Positions 47,110-59,546 of a DNA stretch of 64,000 nucleotides are shown here, in pieces. The notes beneath the pieces are model-generated. The model had not been told where the DNA came from. It did not search any database and saw nothing but the letters and a program-made list of their open reading frames with translations. Position 1 is the stretch's first letter; every line of letters starts with the position of its first letter. The stretch comes from Phoenix dactylifera (lineage: Eukaryota; Streptophyta; Magnoliopsida; Arecales; Arecaceae). Made by a program: the position numbers and the translations under genes. The stretch lies in the NCBI RefSeq assembly GCF_009389715.1, contig NC_052409.1, positions 8,807,213 through 8,871,212 of the forward strand, given 5' to 3'.

Positions 47110-49206
47110 GGCGCGTGTGGTAGGAGTGGGACGTGTAGACTTAAAGCTTATTTCTGAAAAAGTTCTGTCCCTGTACAGCGTCCAATATGTTGCGGTCGTT
47201 AGAAGAAACCTAATTAGTGGTTTCTTACTTATTCAGCAAGAATTTCCTCTAAAAATAATGATCTAATCTCATATGAAGTTTGGAAACATAGAAAATCTAA
47301 TCTTAGCTATTTGAAAATGTGGGGGTGCTTGGCAAAAATGAAAATATCTAATTTTAAGAGAAAGAAAATAGGGCCTAAAACAGTGGATGCCATATTCATA
47401 GGATATGCAGCCAATAGTAATGCCAATAGATTTCTGGTAATTAATTCACAAGAAAGTGATATTAATAACAATACTATTATAGAAGCCAGAGATGCAATAT
47501 ATTTTGAAGACACCTTTCTACTTAGGACTAGAGTAGATAGTGGTATAGCTAGTAGCTCTAGTAGAATAAGGACAAGAGAAATAGAAGTAGAAGCAGAACC
47601 TAGGAGGAGTAAGAGATCCAGAGTAGAGAAAACATTTGGAGATGACTTCATACCTTTTTTATAGAAGACTCTCCAACTACTTTTGAGGGCGCAATGAAAT
47701 CCTTGGATTCATCCTTTCGGAGAGAAGCTGTGGACAATAAGATGCAGCCAATTATCCAAAATCATACTAGAAAACTAACTGATCTTCCTTCTAGCTGTAA
47801 AACTATAGGGTACAAATGGATGTTTAAGAAGAAACTTAGGCTTGATGGCTCTATAGATAAATTTAAGGCTAGATTAGTTACCAAGAGTTTTATACAGAGA
47901 TCTGGGGTAGATTTTTTTAATGTCTATGCACATGTAGCTAGGATTACTACTATTAGGATCGTGATAGCATTAGCCTCCATCCATAAATTAGTGATTCATC
48001 AGATAGATGTGAAAACAGCTTTTCTAAATGGAGACTTAAATAAAGAAATTTATATGGACTAGCCAGAGGGATTTATAATCTCAGGCTAAGAAAATAAAGT
48101 TAGCAGACTAGTCAGATCTCTTTATGGTCATAAACAAGCACCCAAGCAATGGCACTTGAAATTTAATGAAACCATACTGATATTTGAATTTGAAATCAAT
48201 AGTACAAGCGAATGTGTATACCATAAGAAAGTTGGAAATAAACTTGTGATCTTGTGCCTCTATGTAAATGATATACTGATCTTTGGGACAGATCTTGAGA
48301 TAGTTGATGAAGTAAAGCAATTCTTAAGTCTTAAGTTTGATATGAAAGATTTGGGACAAGCTGACTTAATTTTAAATACCAAAATAATTAGAAGTGCAAA
48401 TAGTATTAAGTTATCCCAAAGTCATTATGTTGACAAGATTCTCAATAAATTTAATTATACCGATTGTCAGTCTGTCTCTACTCCTTTTGATCCATCTACA
48501 CATCTTAAGAAGAATTTAGGAATTTCTATCCTTCAAAGCCCATATGCTCAAATTATAAGCTCACTAGGATTCCTAGCAAACTACACCAGGCTAGACATAG
48601 CATATGTTGTAAATAGACTCCGCAGATATACTGTTAATGCAAATAGAGATCACTGGACAGTATTAGAGAGTCTCCTTAGGTATTTTAAGGGTATTAAGTC
48701 CTATAGTTTGCACTTTAGTAGGTTTCCTGCTGTTCTAAAAGGTTAAGTGATGCCAATTGGATCAGCAATACCTTAGATGTTAAATCCACCATAGGATATG
48801 TCTTTCTTCTAGGAGGTGCTGCTGTGTCTTAAAAATCCACCAAATAAATCTTGATATCTATGAGTACCATGGAGTCTAAACTGATAACTTTACACATTAT
48901 TAGCACTAAGGCTGAGTGGCTCAGAGATCTACTAATAGATCTTCCTGTAGATGAGTCACCTTTACCATCTGTCTCCTTACATTATGATTATAAATCTGCA
49001 ATAGATAAGTGCAACCAAAAAAAGCCAATATAAAAATGAACAGGCACTTAAAAGTGCATCATAAATCATTAAGATATATATTGAAAAATAATATTATTGC
49101 TTTGAATTTTGTAAAATCAGAAAATAATTTGGCTGATCAGCTTACAAAAAGTTTGTCTATAACAATAGTTCTAGAGTCGTCGAGGAGGATGGGGCTTAAC
49201 CCATAA
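47110..49206 (+). pseudogene. Copia pol remnant (integrase edge, RT, RNase H)
   Basis: 47115-47220 resembles the segment between protease and integrase (GVGRVDLKLISEKVLSLYSV). It is followed almost directly, at about 47270-47540, by the C-terminal integrase side (LSYLKMWGCLAKM, then KIGPKTVDAIFIGYA). The catalytic integrase core is therefore deleted. RT follows (47694-48062: YKWMFKKKLRLDG, then IHQIDVKTAFLNGDL; 48156-48746: LCLYVNDILIFG). The YVDD catalytic box reads YVND. RNase H fragments are at about 48740-49200. Several stops and frameshifts break it. Confidence 0.88.
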
Positions 49207-49734
49207 AGATAGATCACCACAGTGGGAACCCAACCTTAAAAGGTTCAATGGGTAGAAACAAACCGGAGTATGACTAAGAGGAGCACTGTATTATGTTTTC
49301 CTCATCCCTATGGTGCTAGTGCTCATAAAAGCAAGCGGTAGGATGAGTTTGTTTGTATAACTCTTAATGAGTCCGAGACCCAAGAAGCAGGAGCTTTCTT
49401 GCTAGCTTCCTTATTAGGACTCATCTATATGTACAGTCGTGAGACTGCGATTATGGAAAATGGATGATTTCCTAAAAAACACATAAGAGATACCTACGCA
49501 TGGTCATATTAGCGCACTTAGAACCCAGATCGGGCTATATAATGTATGCTGTTAATTTAATCTGAGCCATGGACCGAGGTTCAAGGTTAAGACCACCTTG
49601 GCTTCACAGATGTAATCAATTGTCACTAAGTAAAGGTTCAAATCGAAAGGTACCTACACCTATTACATAATATAAGATATCTAGCATTTTGTTTTGATTT
49701 TAAAATTATTTAAAAATTAATTTTTGTAGAGGAT

Positions 49735-50400
49735 TGTTGGAAAAATTAAATGCGCATACAGCTTTTTGGGATGCATGCACGTTTGCTGCTTAATTACCAC
49801 GGAAGCATCCGCCAAAAGACCAATAAGCCCCGTAATCACCCCTATATATACCCCTTAATTTCATCCTATTCAAGACACGAAAAATTAGAGAAAAAATACC
49901 AAAAAAAAATCTGAAGAAAAATTCTTCCTCTTAGTTACTTCTAATTTTTTATTTTTGCAATTCTATTCAGTTTATTTCGTTTTTCGCTGGATCTGCAAAT
50001 CCGATCAGGTTTGATTTGGCTTCTTCCAAGATGTACCGAAGAAGAAGTTTAGGATCGTCGTATCTCTGAGGAGAATTGCTAGGAGACCCGTACATGAGGG
50101 CAAACACTTCTTTGGGACAGCATCTACGCGCTTCGACCTGTCTTCAATTAGGCTATTTTCTCTTACTCTTGTTTTAAATTTACTATTAGTAAATCTGTAG
50201 GATTTGCAACTTTATGATTTAAATATATTAAATGAATAGATTTATTTTGTGCTAGAATAGATTTCATTTGTACTATAACAAATTTATTTTGATGCTGAAT
50301 AATATACATACATATATATATATATATATTCCATTTAAGACTTTCTATTAATTGCAATTATTAGATTTAATTTATTTATTTAAGTGATATATTGCTAACA
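49735..50400 (+). repeat. 3' LTR of the Copia element
   Basis: 666 bp, same ends as the 5' LTR, with an expanded (TA)n run at about 50311-50329. A weak purine tract (GTAGAGGAT) precedes it. Confidence 0.93.
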
Positions 50401-50405
50401 GCAAT

Positions 50406-53204
50406 TGCTCCTTTATAAAGAGTAGCTCTTTCTCTTTCTCTATAGACTTTCATTGAGTTACCTATCAAATTGTTGCTCCTTCTGCTTGCATACCTACGGT
50501 CTTTCTTTCTACACTTGCCCCAACTCCTAAATTCGCATCAATTTGCTACCGCAAGCAATGATCTCTCAACCTGAAACTCACTATATACCCCTTGATTATG
50601 ATCATGTCAATTTATCTGGGGTATGCAATGAAATCAGCAAAAGAAGATTAAGAAGAATCTTCAAGCTAGTGCACCTGTAAATGGCATGATCTATAAAAAA
50701 ACTAGGAAGAGAAATGTACAAGCAAGAACGAGGGCCAATGGAGGACCACCCCCAATTGCCACCAAATAACATCATAATTTTGTCCATTAGCTGAAATAAA
50801 TGAAGGTGGAGGCAAGCGTTTGGAAAATCATGACTAGGTGTTCCAAGTATTGACTTAAGAGAGCTTTCCGAGTGGAAATAATGTAAGAAGATGTAGAGCT
50901 AGAGACTTAAGGATGATTGGATTGATTAATCAACAAGAATGAATTGTCTTCACAAATAAGGAGCTACAGCTTGCTGACAAGACTGATTGCACCAAGCCAT
51001 TGCACATAACATCCACCAAGGAAACTACAGGGTACAATCGGTGTTAGTCAATAATAGCTAATGACTAAATATTTGTCCATTGAGCATAAATATTAAGCCA
51101 GGATGCAGCCCTCTTTTAAGAAGACCTTATCATCACCATACCATTCTAGGTTCTTGACTTTGATCCTTTAGAGCCTTCTCTTAGGCCATTCTTGGATCCA
51201 CTCTATAAAAGCCATACCCTCTTCCCTACAGCAATGCATAAAATTTAAAAATAATGGTAACATTGTAATTATAATAGTAGAGCAAGAAATAACTACATCC
51301 GCTGAACTAACCAAAGATCAAGTTCAAATAATAGACATCCAGTACACCTTATCGATATTCAATACCATAACTTTCAATTTGAAGAATCTAAGCTAGGAAA
51401 TAACCTGTAGTGTCCTCAAATTCTGAATCAACACCGGAACTTGTAAGTCTAAGCTAGTCAAGCTTGCACAACCTATCAGTGTGCGACCTTTAGAGCTATC
51501 ACAAACTACGCTTAAATGCCTCGTCCTTTCGTTAGCACCACAAGCTGAACCTTAGCACTGCACATACCCATTCACTCCAAAATGATTAACCCAAATCAAA
51601 TGATTACCACTTTGAGTCAAAAAATGGAACTAAAGATCAGGGCAAGATCTTAAAGTAAGAAATTAGGGGATGAAGTACCTTATCCTCCTGAAGAGAAGAA
51701 CTTAAAGTTAGGAGTTAGGTTATAGGCCATCCCTCTTTGACCTATAAATGTCGACTATAAAAGAACACTAGAGAAGCCAAGATAAGATCAATGGAAAGGC
51801 AACCTAAGGTATTTCAATCCAAGAATGCAAGAAAAAAGATACATATTGAAGATGATGTGTTAAAAAAATGATCACTAGGCTATTTGTCAGCGAAAAAGAA
51901 ACTGAAACAAAGTATAATCCAAAAGAAGATGAAGAAGCTCTTGTACCACATATTGATTGAACCTCTTTGTTCATAACCTCCTGATGTATCAAACTTGCTG
52001 CCAAAGAACGATATGTCTCATAGCAAAAAAAAAAAAAAGAACGATATGTCTTCTAAGGCTAATGTTACTATGATTGAAAGTGATTACTCTATCCTTTTTG
52101 AGGATGCTCCTTAAGTTTTAATCATTGCTTCTACTAAACCTCTTTGGTAGGACATCCTCAGCCATTGGTTCCTCTTCTCTCCCTCCTATAAATCTCAACC
52201 ATTCATTAGCCCTCTACTTGATCAATCCAAATAAAGAAAAGATGAGCCAATTCCAATCTTCTATCTAGCATCTCTCTCCATCAGTGGTTTAAATCCTCTC
52301 TCCTAATCCTATCCTTTTCCTCTATATGTTTATGTTATCTATATGAAGCAACATACATTATAAAACATGACCTCTTCTAATGCTAGCCATACATGTCCAT
52401 GATCCTCCCTTCTCCCAGTAAGATCTTGCCACTTCAAATCAATCATGGTCACTACATCTAAAGAGCTCTTACCCTCACCTTTAAAGCCTCTTCTCCTTCT
52501 CAAAATCCTAACCATTGAATTCTAAAGAAACACAAGAGGCATGAGTTTTCTAGATCATAGCCCTTGAACCAAGCTACCGCAACAATCCTTTTTGCAATCC
52601 CAAGCCAATAAATATTACCCATTTAGCAACCCATGACAACCCTTACATATAGAGCTATCCTATCCCTTAATCAATCTCAACTCTTAAACCACTCATCTTT
52701 CTTTATGATAGAACCTTATTGTCTCCAAAATTCAAGGTAGAAATTAGGGAGAAAAAAGAAAGTATTAGGGAGACTCTACCAAAATTTTCTCCTGCAAACT
52801 CTAGTATTAATCTTTACTCCATGCTTTCTTCTACCTTCATCTAGCCTTAAAAATCTCTAATCTATATACTTCCGTAGTCTCTTGCAACCAAGAAAAAGGA
52901 ACATGAGCAAGAGCTTTAGGCAGTACATCCCCTCTCTTCTTTCTCTCTCCCTTTTTTCTTTTACTCTTTTCTTTATCGCTTTATTCATGAAACCCTAGTC
53001 CTAGTCCATTAGAGATAGGAAATCCTTTTCACCTCTACAATCTTCTAAAAGAGAGAGTGGTAGGGTGTGCCTTCAAGCCTTTCCTCACCATGAACCTCAA
53101 TTTGAATCTATAACTTACCTCCCATAAAATTTATAGCTTACTTAGAAGGCTAGGTGGCAACTCCCATAACCATGGGATAGTCTACACCCTATGGATATAT
53201 CTCA
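50406..53204. other. Intergenic, Copia to PPR gene
   Basis: No gene was recognised. Short minus-strand open frames at 50602-50787 and 51804-52004 lack family resemblance or splice context. 52160-53150 is pyrimidine-rich with no repeat structure that I could define. Confidence 0.5.
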
Positions 53205-53510
53205 TGGTGTGATGATTTGACTCTTAATCCTCTATAGTGCATATTTTGCACTATAGAGAGTTATGTATGCTTGGATAATCACCACATCACTCATCTTGGA
53301 AATAGAGGGCTCTTGCACAATCTCTCAACCCCTTATTAATCCCATGTTTGAAACCCCAATCCGACATTCTCCATTAGACTCTCGAATGCATGGTTGAGAG
53401 ATTGTGTAAGAGCCCTCTATTTTCGAAAGAGCAATATAATGATTATCTGAGCATGTATAGTTCTCTGCTGGTGCAAAAAATGGACCACTGAGTATTTAGA
53501 CTCGTGATGA
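53205..53510. mobile_element. Foldback MITE upstream of the PPR gene
   Basis: Inverted arms of about 105 bp: 53221-53331 and 53394-53500, separated by about 62 bp. Matching segments include AAATAGAGGGCTCTTGCACA on the left against the complement of TGTGTAAGAGCCCTCTATTT on the right, and TGGATAATCA against TGATTATCTGA. The arms are clearly related but mutated, so the insertion is not recent. No coding sequence; no target duplication was defined. Confidence 0.78.
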
Positions 53511-53514
53511 ATGA

Positions 53515-54150
53515 CATCTTCTCCATGTCTTCTTCCGCCATTTTGATCAAGGTGTATTTTAAGATTCTATCCACAAATAATAGCACTTTAATATATTAAA
53601 TTATTAATTTTTAATCATATCTTAACTTATGGTACAATATTGATTTTTAAAAAAATATAACATAGGTTTATTTATTCAAATGTACTTTTTAGAATTTGTT
53701 TTAATATAGTTAGTACCTTTGTTATTCTTCAATATTTTTACTTAATAATAATTTTATATATCAATATTTCATATTTTATTATATTTATTCTTATATATTT
53801 TTATTTTTTATTTTTAATATGAATGCCATCTCTCTGTTTTTTTATTATCATAGGGGTATTTTACTAGGCAGCAATATTATTTAGCACAACTTTTTTTTTT
53901 TTTACTAAAACGGATGATTTATATGATTCTAGTATGAATATATCCAAAAAATTGAAAATAGTAAATTCAGAACTTTTTCTTTCTGATTCATAAGGTATCT
54001 TGATTGATATATACAAGAATACCCAATCTGTAGCTTTGTTGGCCTATCTGCTACTAACTTGCGATGCGTTTTCATTTCAGCTTTTATGCCAAACGGGGCC
54101 AACTTCTAATGCTAAAGTCGTATTAGGAGCGTCGCACATGGTTTCCACCT
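53515..54150. other. PPR upstream region
   Basis: 53580-53840 is nearly pure A/T. No clear TATA box or other motif was chosen among the many A/T words. Confidence 0.4.
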
Positions 54151-54178
54151 GTCATGGAAGAGCTCGCGTGCGCGAAGG

Positions 54179-55797
54179 ATGAGATGCGCGACCGCCCTCG
54201 CCCGCCTCATCCACCGATGCCAGAGCCTGCGCGAGCTTCGCCAAATCCACGCCCTCATCACCACCTCCCCCTACCTCGACCCCCGCACCGCCGCCTCCCT
54301 CCTCTCCCGCCTCCTCTTCTTCTGCGCCACCTCCCCCGCCGGCTCCCTCCCCTACGCCTCCGCCCTCTTCCGCCGCCTCCCCTCCCCGACCCTCTCCGCC
54401 TACAACGCCATGATCCGAGCGCACGCCATGCCCACCTCCTCTCTCAGCCCTCTCTCCTTTTACGTCCAAATGCTCGCCGCCGGCGTCCGTCCCGACCACC
54501 TCACCTTCCCCTTTCTGTTCAAGCACTGCTCCCTCCGCCTCGACTCTGCCGCCGGCCGGAGGCTCCACGCCCATGTCTCGAAGCTGGGCTTCCATTTGGA
54601 CATCTTCGTCGAAAATGCCATGGTCTATATGTATTCGAGCTGTGGGCTCGTCGATTCCGCGCGGAGGGTGTTCGACGAAATGGCCCACAGAGATATAGTC
54701 TCTTGGAACTCGATCTTGATAGGGTATTTGAGGTGCGGGGAGCTCGACTTGGCTCTGCGTCTGTTTCTGGACATGAAGGAGAGGAATACAAGAACTTGGA
54801 ACTCGATCATAACTGGCTTTGCACAGGGTGGCCGGTCAAGGGAGGCATTGGCTTTGTTCCATGAGATGGTTTTCTCGGCCAATGAATATGCTAAGCCTGA
54901 CAAGGTGACGGTTGCCAGTGTAGTCTCAGCATGTGCTTCGCTGGGAGCTCTGGACCAAGGGAAATGGGTGCATGGTTACTTGAAGAGGTATGGGCTGGAG
55001 TTTGATGTCGTGATTGGAACCGCATTGATAGACATGTATGGAAAATGTGGGTGTGTGGAGAGAGCTGTGGAGGTCTTCCAGGAGATTCCCAAGAAAGATG
55101 TCTTGGCTTGGACAGCGATGATCTCAGCATTTGCCATCCATGGGCTTGGAGAAGAGGCTTTTGGTCTTCTGGAAGAGATGGAGAGGCATGGGACAAAGCC
55201 TAATTATGTGACTTTTGGTGCACTTCTAAATGCTTGCGCTCATGCGGGCCTGGTAGAAAAAGGCCGGTGGTGTTTCAATGTGATGAAACAAGTCTACTTC
55301 ATTGAGCCTCAGTTGCAGCATTATGCCTGCATGGTTGATTTGCTTGGCCGAGCAGGGTTATTTGAAGAGGCTGACAGACTGATCAGAAGCATGCCTATGG
55401 AGCCGGACTCGTATGTTTGGGGGCATTGCTTGGTGCATGTAGGATGCATGGAAATGTGGAGGTCGGAGAAAGGGTGGCTGGTTATTTGATTGGCTTAGAT
55501 CCTCTGAACCATGTATTCTATATAATTCTATCGGATATATATGCCAAGGCTAATAGGTTTGAGGATGTAAAGAAAGTTAGATCTGTCATGAAAGAGCACC
55601 GGATAAAGAAAACTGCACCTGGTTGCAGTATGACTGAAGTTGATGGCCAGGTGCTTGAGTTTTCAGCAAAAGGAACACCTGATAACTTGATGATGGAAAT
55701 GGGGTGGGTGTTGAATGGGATCAATGATGAGTTGAAGTCCACAGGTTACTTACCCACTAACGATGAGGAATTGTTAGAAATCCCTTGGACTTGTTGA
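54179..55797 (+). CDS. Pentatricopeptide repeat protein, PLS-class with E domain, frameshifted
   Basis: PLS-class PPR proteins act in mitochondria or plastids in RNA editing or processing. The intronless frame begins at 54179 (MRCATALARLIHRC). It carries PLS repeats from about residue 75, with typical segments such as RRVFDEMAHRDIVSWNSIL, ALIDMYGKCGCVERAVEVF and MVDLLGRAGLFEEADRLI. At 55419-55423 a run of five G breaks the frame after about codon 413, and this frame stops at 55489. The continuation, one base out of phase, runs to the stop ending at 55797. It encodes the rest of the last repeat and an E domain (LSDIYAKANRFEDVKKVR, then APGCSMTEVDGQVLEFSAKG) with a partial E+ region and no DYW domain. 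It may be a young pseudogene or a base-call error. The individual orthologue is not assigned. Confidence 0.88.
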
Positions 55798-56990
55798 CAT
55801 GTAGCAGCTTGTTTGAGTATCTGATGAAGATTCCAGGTTTGTTCCTTTTTTTGGGTAAATTCACAGTATCATGAGATTTAAAGCAAGTCTCATCTACGTT
55901 CTTTATGGCAAATGAGGAAAGGGACTTACTTGGATCAGAACCTTGGCACAAAAAATTCTCTATATATGAAGTGCGGCCTTTCAACCAATTTTCAGGAAGG
56001 AATGATGATAAATAATCTAGAGATGCAAGGAGACAGTACCGAATGTAGAAAATCCTTTGAACAGTGAATGAATGAGCAAGTATGCTGCATCAAAATCAGG
56101 GCTGACAGCAACTTGTTCAAAGTGCACCTGTTCCTATACAGATAACAAAAAGAAAGGTGGGCATGTAAAGTATTCAAATTGCAGAAGTATCATAACCTTA
56201 TTCTTTCATTCTTTTAACTAAATCAGATTACCATTGTTTTTTAAATTTGAGAGCTTATTATAAGGTTCAACAGTTGTTGAATATGCCAGAAAATTTTGAG
56301 GCTTATGCAACCAAGTGGATATGCTAAGTGCTTTTTGGAAGAAATAAGAGGCCAGGGAATATTTCAGACATTTCATGGCCAACATCGAGGAAATCAAGAC
56401 TTTCATGCTCACGAATTGTAACTTGTGTCTTAACATGCTAATTGTGCTGTTCCACTCTTCAACTGCTGAGTATGATGGTACATAGAACAATAACTTTGAC
56501 CCTAGAGGCCAGATAAGTTGTCCTGCAACCTATCGTTTTATATATGGAACTCGTGTTGTTATGATCTAAGATGCAATCAGATGCTACATTGCAATCATGG
56601 GCAAAGAACATGTCCGATAATGTATATGCTCTTCACCTATACATCTGAAAATTATTCTTGGCATTTGTAATTCATACAGTAGTAAAGGTTCTCTTTGAAT
56701 TAATGAACCAACTTCAGAAAATATGAAAACTGTTGCAGTTATTAGGCTCCAAGCAAATAGGCCTGGCTGTCAATGTCATGGCATGAGGATGGCATGGCAC
56801 TGTCTTCTTGTTCTTTCTGCACAGACTAATGGATATATAAACCAGCAAAAGCCTTTTTGCCAATGGCAAATCATTCACCACATCCCCTTTCATGGCTTCC
56901 CAACTCTCAGGATTGGTAGAGCCTTTGAAGTGAGACTTCTCTATGCTATTGGCTCAGTTATCTCCTTTTGCATCTTCTGAATCAAGGGGT
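55798..56990. other. PPR downstream region
   Basis: Probable 3' untranslated sequence and intergenic DNA. No repeat or coding domain was recognised. Confidence 0.45.
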
Positions 56991-56999
56991 CAATCCAAA

Positions 57000-57840
57000 A
57001 GGCTGATAGATTCCTCATTGCGGGCACCATGTTCCATCAGAGCATCTACTTATAATTCGCTCTTTGATTTCCAAACCAATATTGCATGCAGGCACCAAAC
57101 CTTTTTGGCTGATCAAGCCTTCAGATAGCCCGATCTTTATTGCTCACCCTGCCAAAATCAAGCACATTCTCGAGTTCAGCTTCTCCAAATACAGTGAGGT
57201 GCTTGATTTTACCGTTACCTTTTATTCTGTTCCTCTTTCTTGATTATCTTAAATTCTGTTAATATAATTTATGGTATGTTAACAGGGTCAGTACAGTTAT
57301 CACATAGTGAAGGATCTCTGTGGTAGATAGTAAGAAGTGGCGCCACCAAATAAAGCTTGCAAGCTTCGAGTTCTAAACCAAGGTTCTTTGAGACTTTAGT
57401 AGTGTCATGTTTCAGAAAAGAAAATCTCAGATGCTGCAAATACTGAAACTTTAACAGATACGCAGATATGATTAAAGTCATTTGGATAATAGAAAGGTGG
57501 CCATGCATGTCGGAAGAATTGGTCTTGTTGTTTGTCTTCTTGGCAGGATCTTCTGAGGAGATCGACTTGGGGCTCAATCTTCAAAGTCGGGTTCGGTGTC
57601 AAGCTAGGCACTCTCTCAGGATCGAATGAGTTTGTGGCTTGGTTCAGAAGGGCTCTTAATGACTCTAACTCCATTGTTTTCTGGTGTCATGCTGATGCAT
57701 TCTGGAACATCAAGAGGCTTCTGACCATTTGGTTTGAAGCACAGCTCAAGAGGAACCTCAAATTGTGATTGATGATAGTGTTCCAGTTGATTCACCACAA
57801 GACGAAGTAGATGAAACTCGGGCAAGAAGATGGTAGCATA
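57000..57840 (+). pseudogene. Cytochrome P450 CYP704-like pseudogene
   Basis: Two decayed coding blocks match the CYP704 family of fatty-acid omega-hydroxylase-type P450s. Block 1 (about 57000-57200) carries the equivalents of the intact copy's N-terminal segments: IAGTMFHQ, then FDFQTNIACRHQTF, then FIAHPAKIKHILEFSFSKYSE. Each is in a different frame with stops between, and a GT follows at the same point as the intact exon 1 donor. Block 2 (57547-57768), preceded by a TTGGCAG acceptor-like site, reads DLLRRSTWGSIFKVGFGVKL, then LSGSNEF, then FWNIKRLL. A stop and frameshift follow near 57768, after which VIDDSV recurs in another frame. No heme-binding cysteine region is present, so the 3' half is missing. 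Confidence 0.82.
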
Positions 57841-58091
57841 TTTCAATTGTTTTCTTTGGAAGCCGATACACCAATTTCATCTTTACAGTGAATGCGGGAT
57901 TATGCATTCTATTCTTTTGCCTTCTTGGAAGATATGTTACCAAGATTTATAATAATAGCAAGCAAGCATGAACAAAAGAACCTAAAAGTCCCTATTTAAA
58001 TTTATTGAACATGTTCGATGTTGACTGGTACATATTGTTTCCAGATTTATCTTCGGTAGAGAGAAAAATCTGTAGACATAATCATTTGTAT

Positions 58092-58312
<221 letters not shown>

Positions 58313-58331
58313 GTTTTTTTTTTTTTTTTTT

Positions 58332-59539
58332 ATGCATCAATGAGTTTGGTTTTGCACGGAACGTTATATCTACTCATCGCATGATTACTTGTTAAGGTTG
58401 TATGTTTCCTTTTGTACATATGTATTCTATATTGCTGATTTTGGTTTACATAGAACTTGATGCTCATGTGCATCAAAATTTGCAAGAAATATGGTATTGA
58501 ATTGTATTTACTTAGAAAACATGATCAATTTATATAATTGGACAATCAGGTGCGATACTTGGAACTATCCATGTTGTTGGTAGCCATTATAAGCTAGAAA
58601 TATGACATCATTGATGCTCCACTATAAGTTAGAAATATGGTATTATTGATATCTCATCGTAGGCTGGAAATGTGTATTATTCATATCCTATCACAAGTTG
58701 AAAATGTGATTTTTTTTTTTTCTCTCGCTATAAGAAGATTTAGAAAAGAAAAGAAAAAGTGGAAACAACCTCTATTCCTTTCTTTGGTGGTACTTCTCCA
58801 TATCTTATCTAAAATACATCCAATGGAGTCAAAAATGTCCCTAAGTTCATGGAAGATTGCAAATGAATTTGAGAATAAGAGCGTGGGGAAAAAAAAATTC
58901 TTCATGGTGCACTGAAGATTATAGAGGCAAAGTATTGCAAGTGACCATGGCTATACGAGATCAATCCCAAATTGAAGCACCTAACAATCGACCAACACGG
59001 CCCGAACCACTGAGTTAGATCCATAACCTCGCCATCGGACCATCTTGGAGGATCACTAGAGATCCTAATTTCATTGAAAAGGAGGGAGCTTTTGAGGAGA
59101 GAAAAATCTCAACTTGTTCTTCTATTCGTTGTTTTTTTTTAAAAAAAAAAATTTAACTGCTTCAATTAGAGGAAAAGAAAGGAGGAGTGTAGATGGAGAT
59201 GAAGGAGGACAAGGAGGAAAAGTGGGCATGTGGACGATGAGGAGGCGGTCTGGCTGGCTGAAGGAGGAACAGTTAAAGTTGGCAAGCATATCGAGGACCT
59301 CCTAGCTCTCGCTCCTCCGCCTCTTCTTCCCCTAAGTCCCCCTTCATCATTGAATTCCAGCAAGATTGTGCATATCTCGTGGACTCGGGAGCACTGATGG
59401 ATTCTCTGATGGTTGTGCCGGTATGGTCTCATGTGGAGGTTGGGGCTATTAACATATTTTTTAAATAAATTTCTTTCACCGAGTTGAAGAAGATTGAGAG
59501 AAGCCTTCACTAGTCTTCTTCCCATGATGGAAGGTTGGG
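58332..59539. other. Intergenic
   Basis: Contains three close copies of a TATAAGTTAGAAATATGG...ATTGATAT-type phrase at about 58585-58700, each about 40-45 bp, which is a short degenerate tandem repeat. No coding domain was recognised. Confidence 0.5.
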
Positions 59540-59546
59540 ATGTAAT

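Larger units (their letters stand above)
44494..50400 (+). mobile_element. Decayed Ty1/Copia LTR retrotransposon
   Basis: A complete but inactive element of about 5.9 kb. The LTRs are 44494-45167 and 49735-50400, both starting TGTTGGAAAAATTAAATGCGC and ending TTGCTAACA, with target duplication GCAAT at 44489-44493 and 50401-50405. The gag-like frame is at 46049-46648. Reverse transcriptase and RNase H remnants lie at 47694-49200. The order gag, then RT, then RNase H, with integrase C-terminal remnants before RT, is the Copia order. The integrase catalytic core and most of the protease are missing. Visible LTR differences and many stops show that the insertion is old. Confidence 0.93.

Noticed and set aside
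46672..47651. Minus-strand frames over the Copia element
   Set aside because: Leu/Ile-rich shadows of the gag and integrase remnants on the plus strand.
50602..52004. Short minus-strand frames in the intergenic gap
   Set aside because: About 60-66 codons, no family resemblance, no splice or promoter context.
54152..54688. 178-codon minus-strand frame opposite the PPR gene
   Set aside because: Glycine- and glutamate-rich shadow of the GC-rich PPR frame; no family resemblance.
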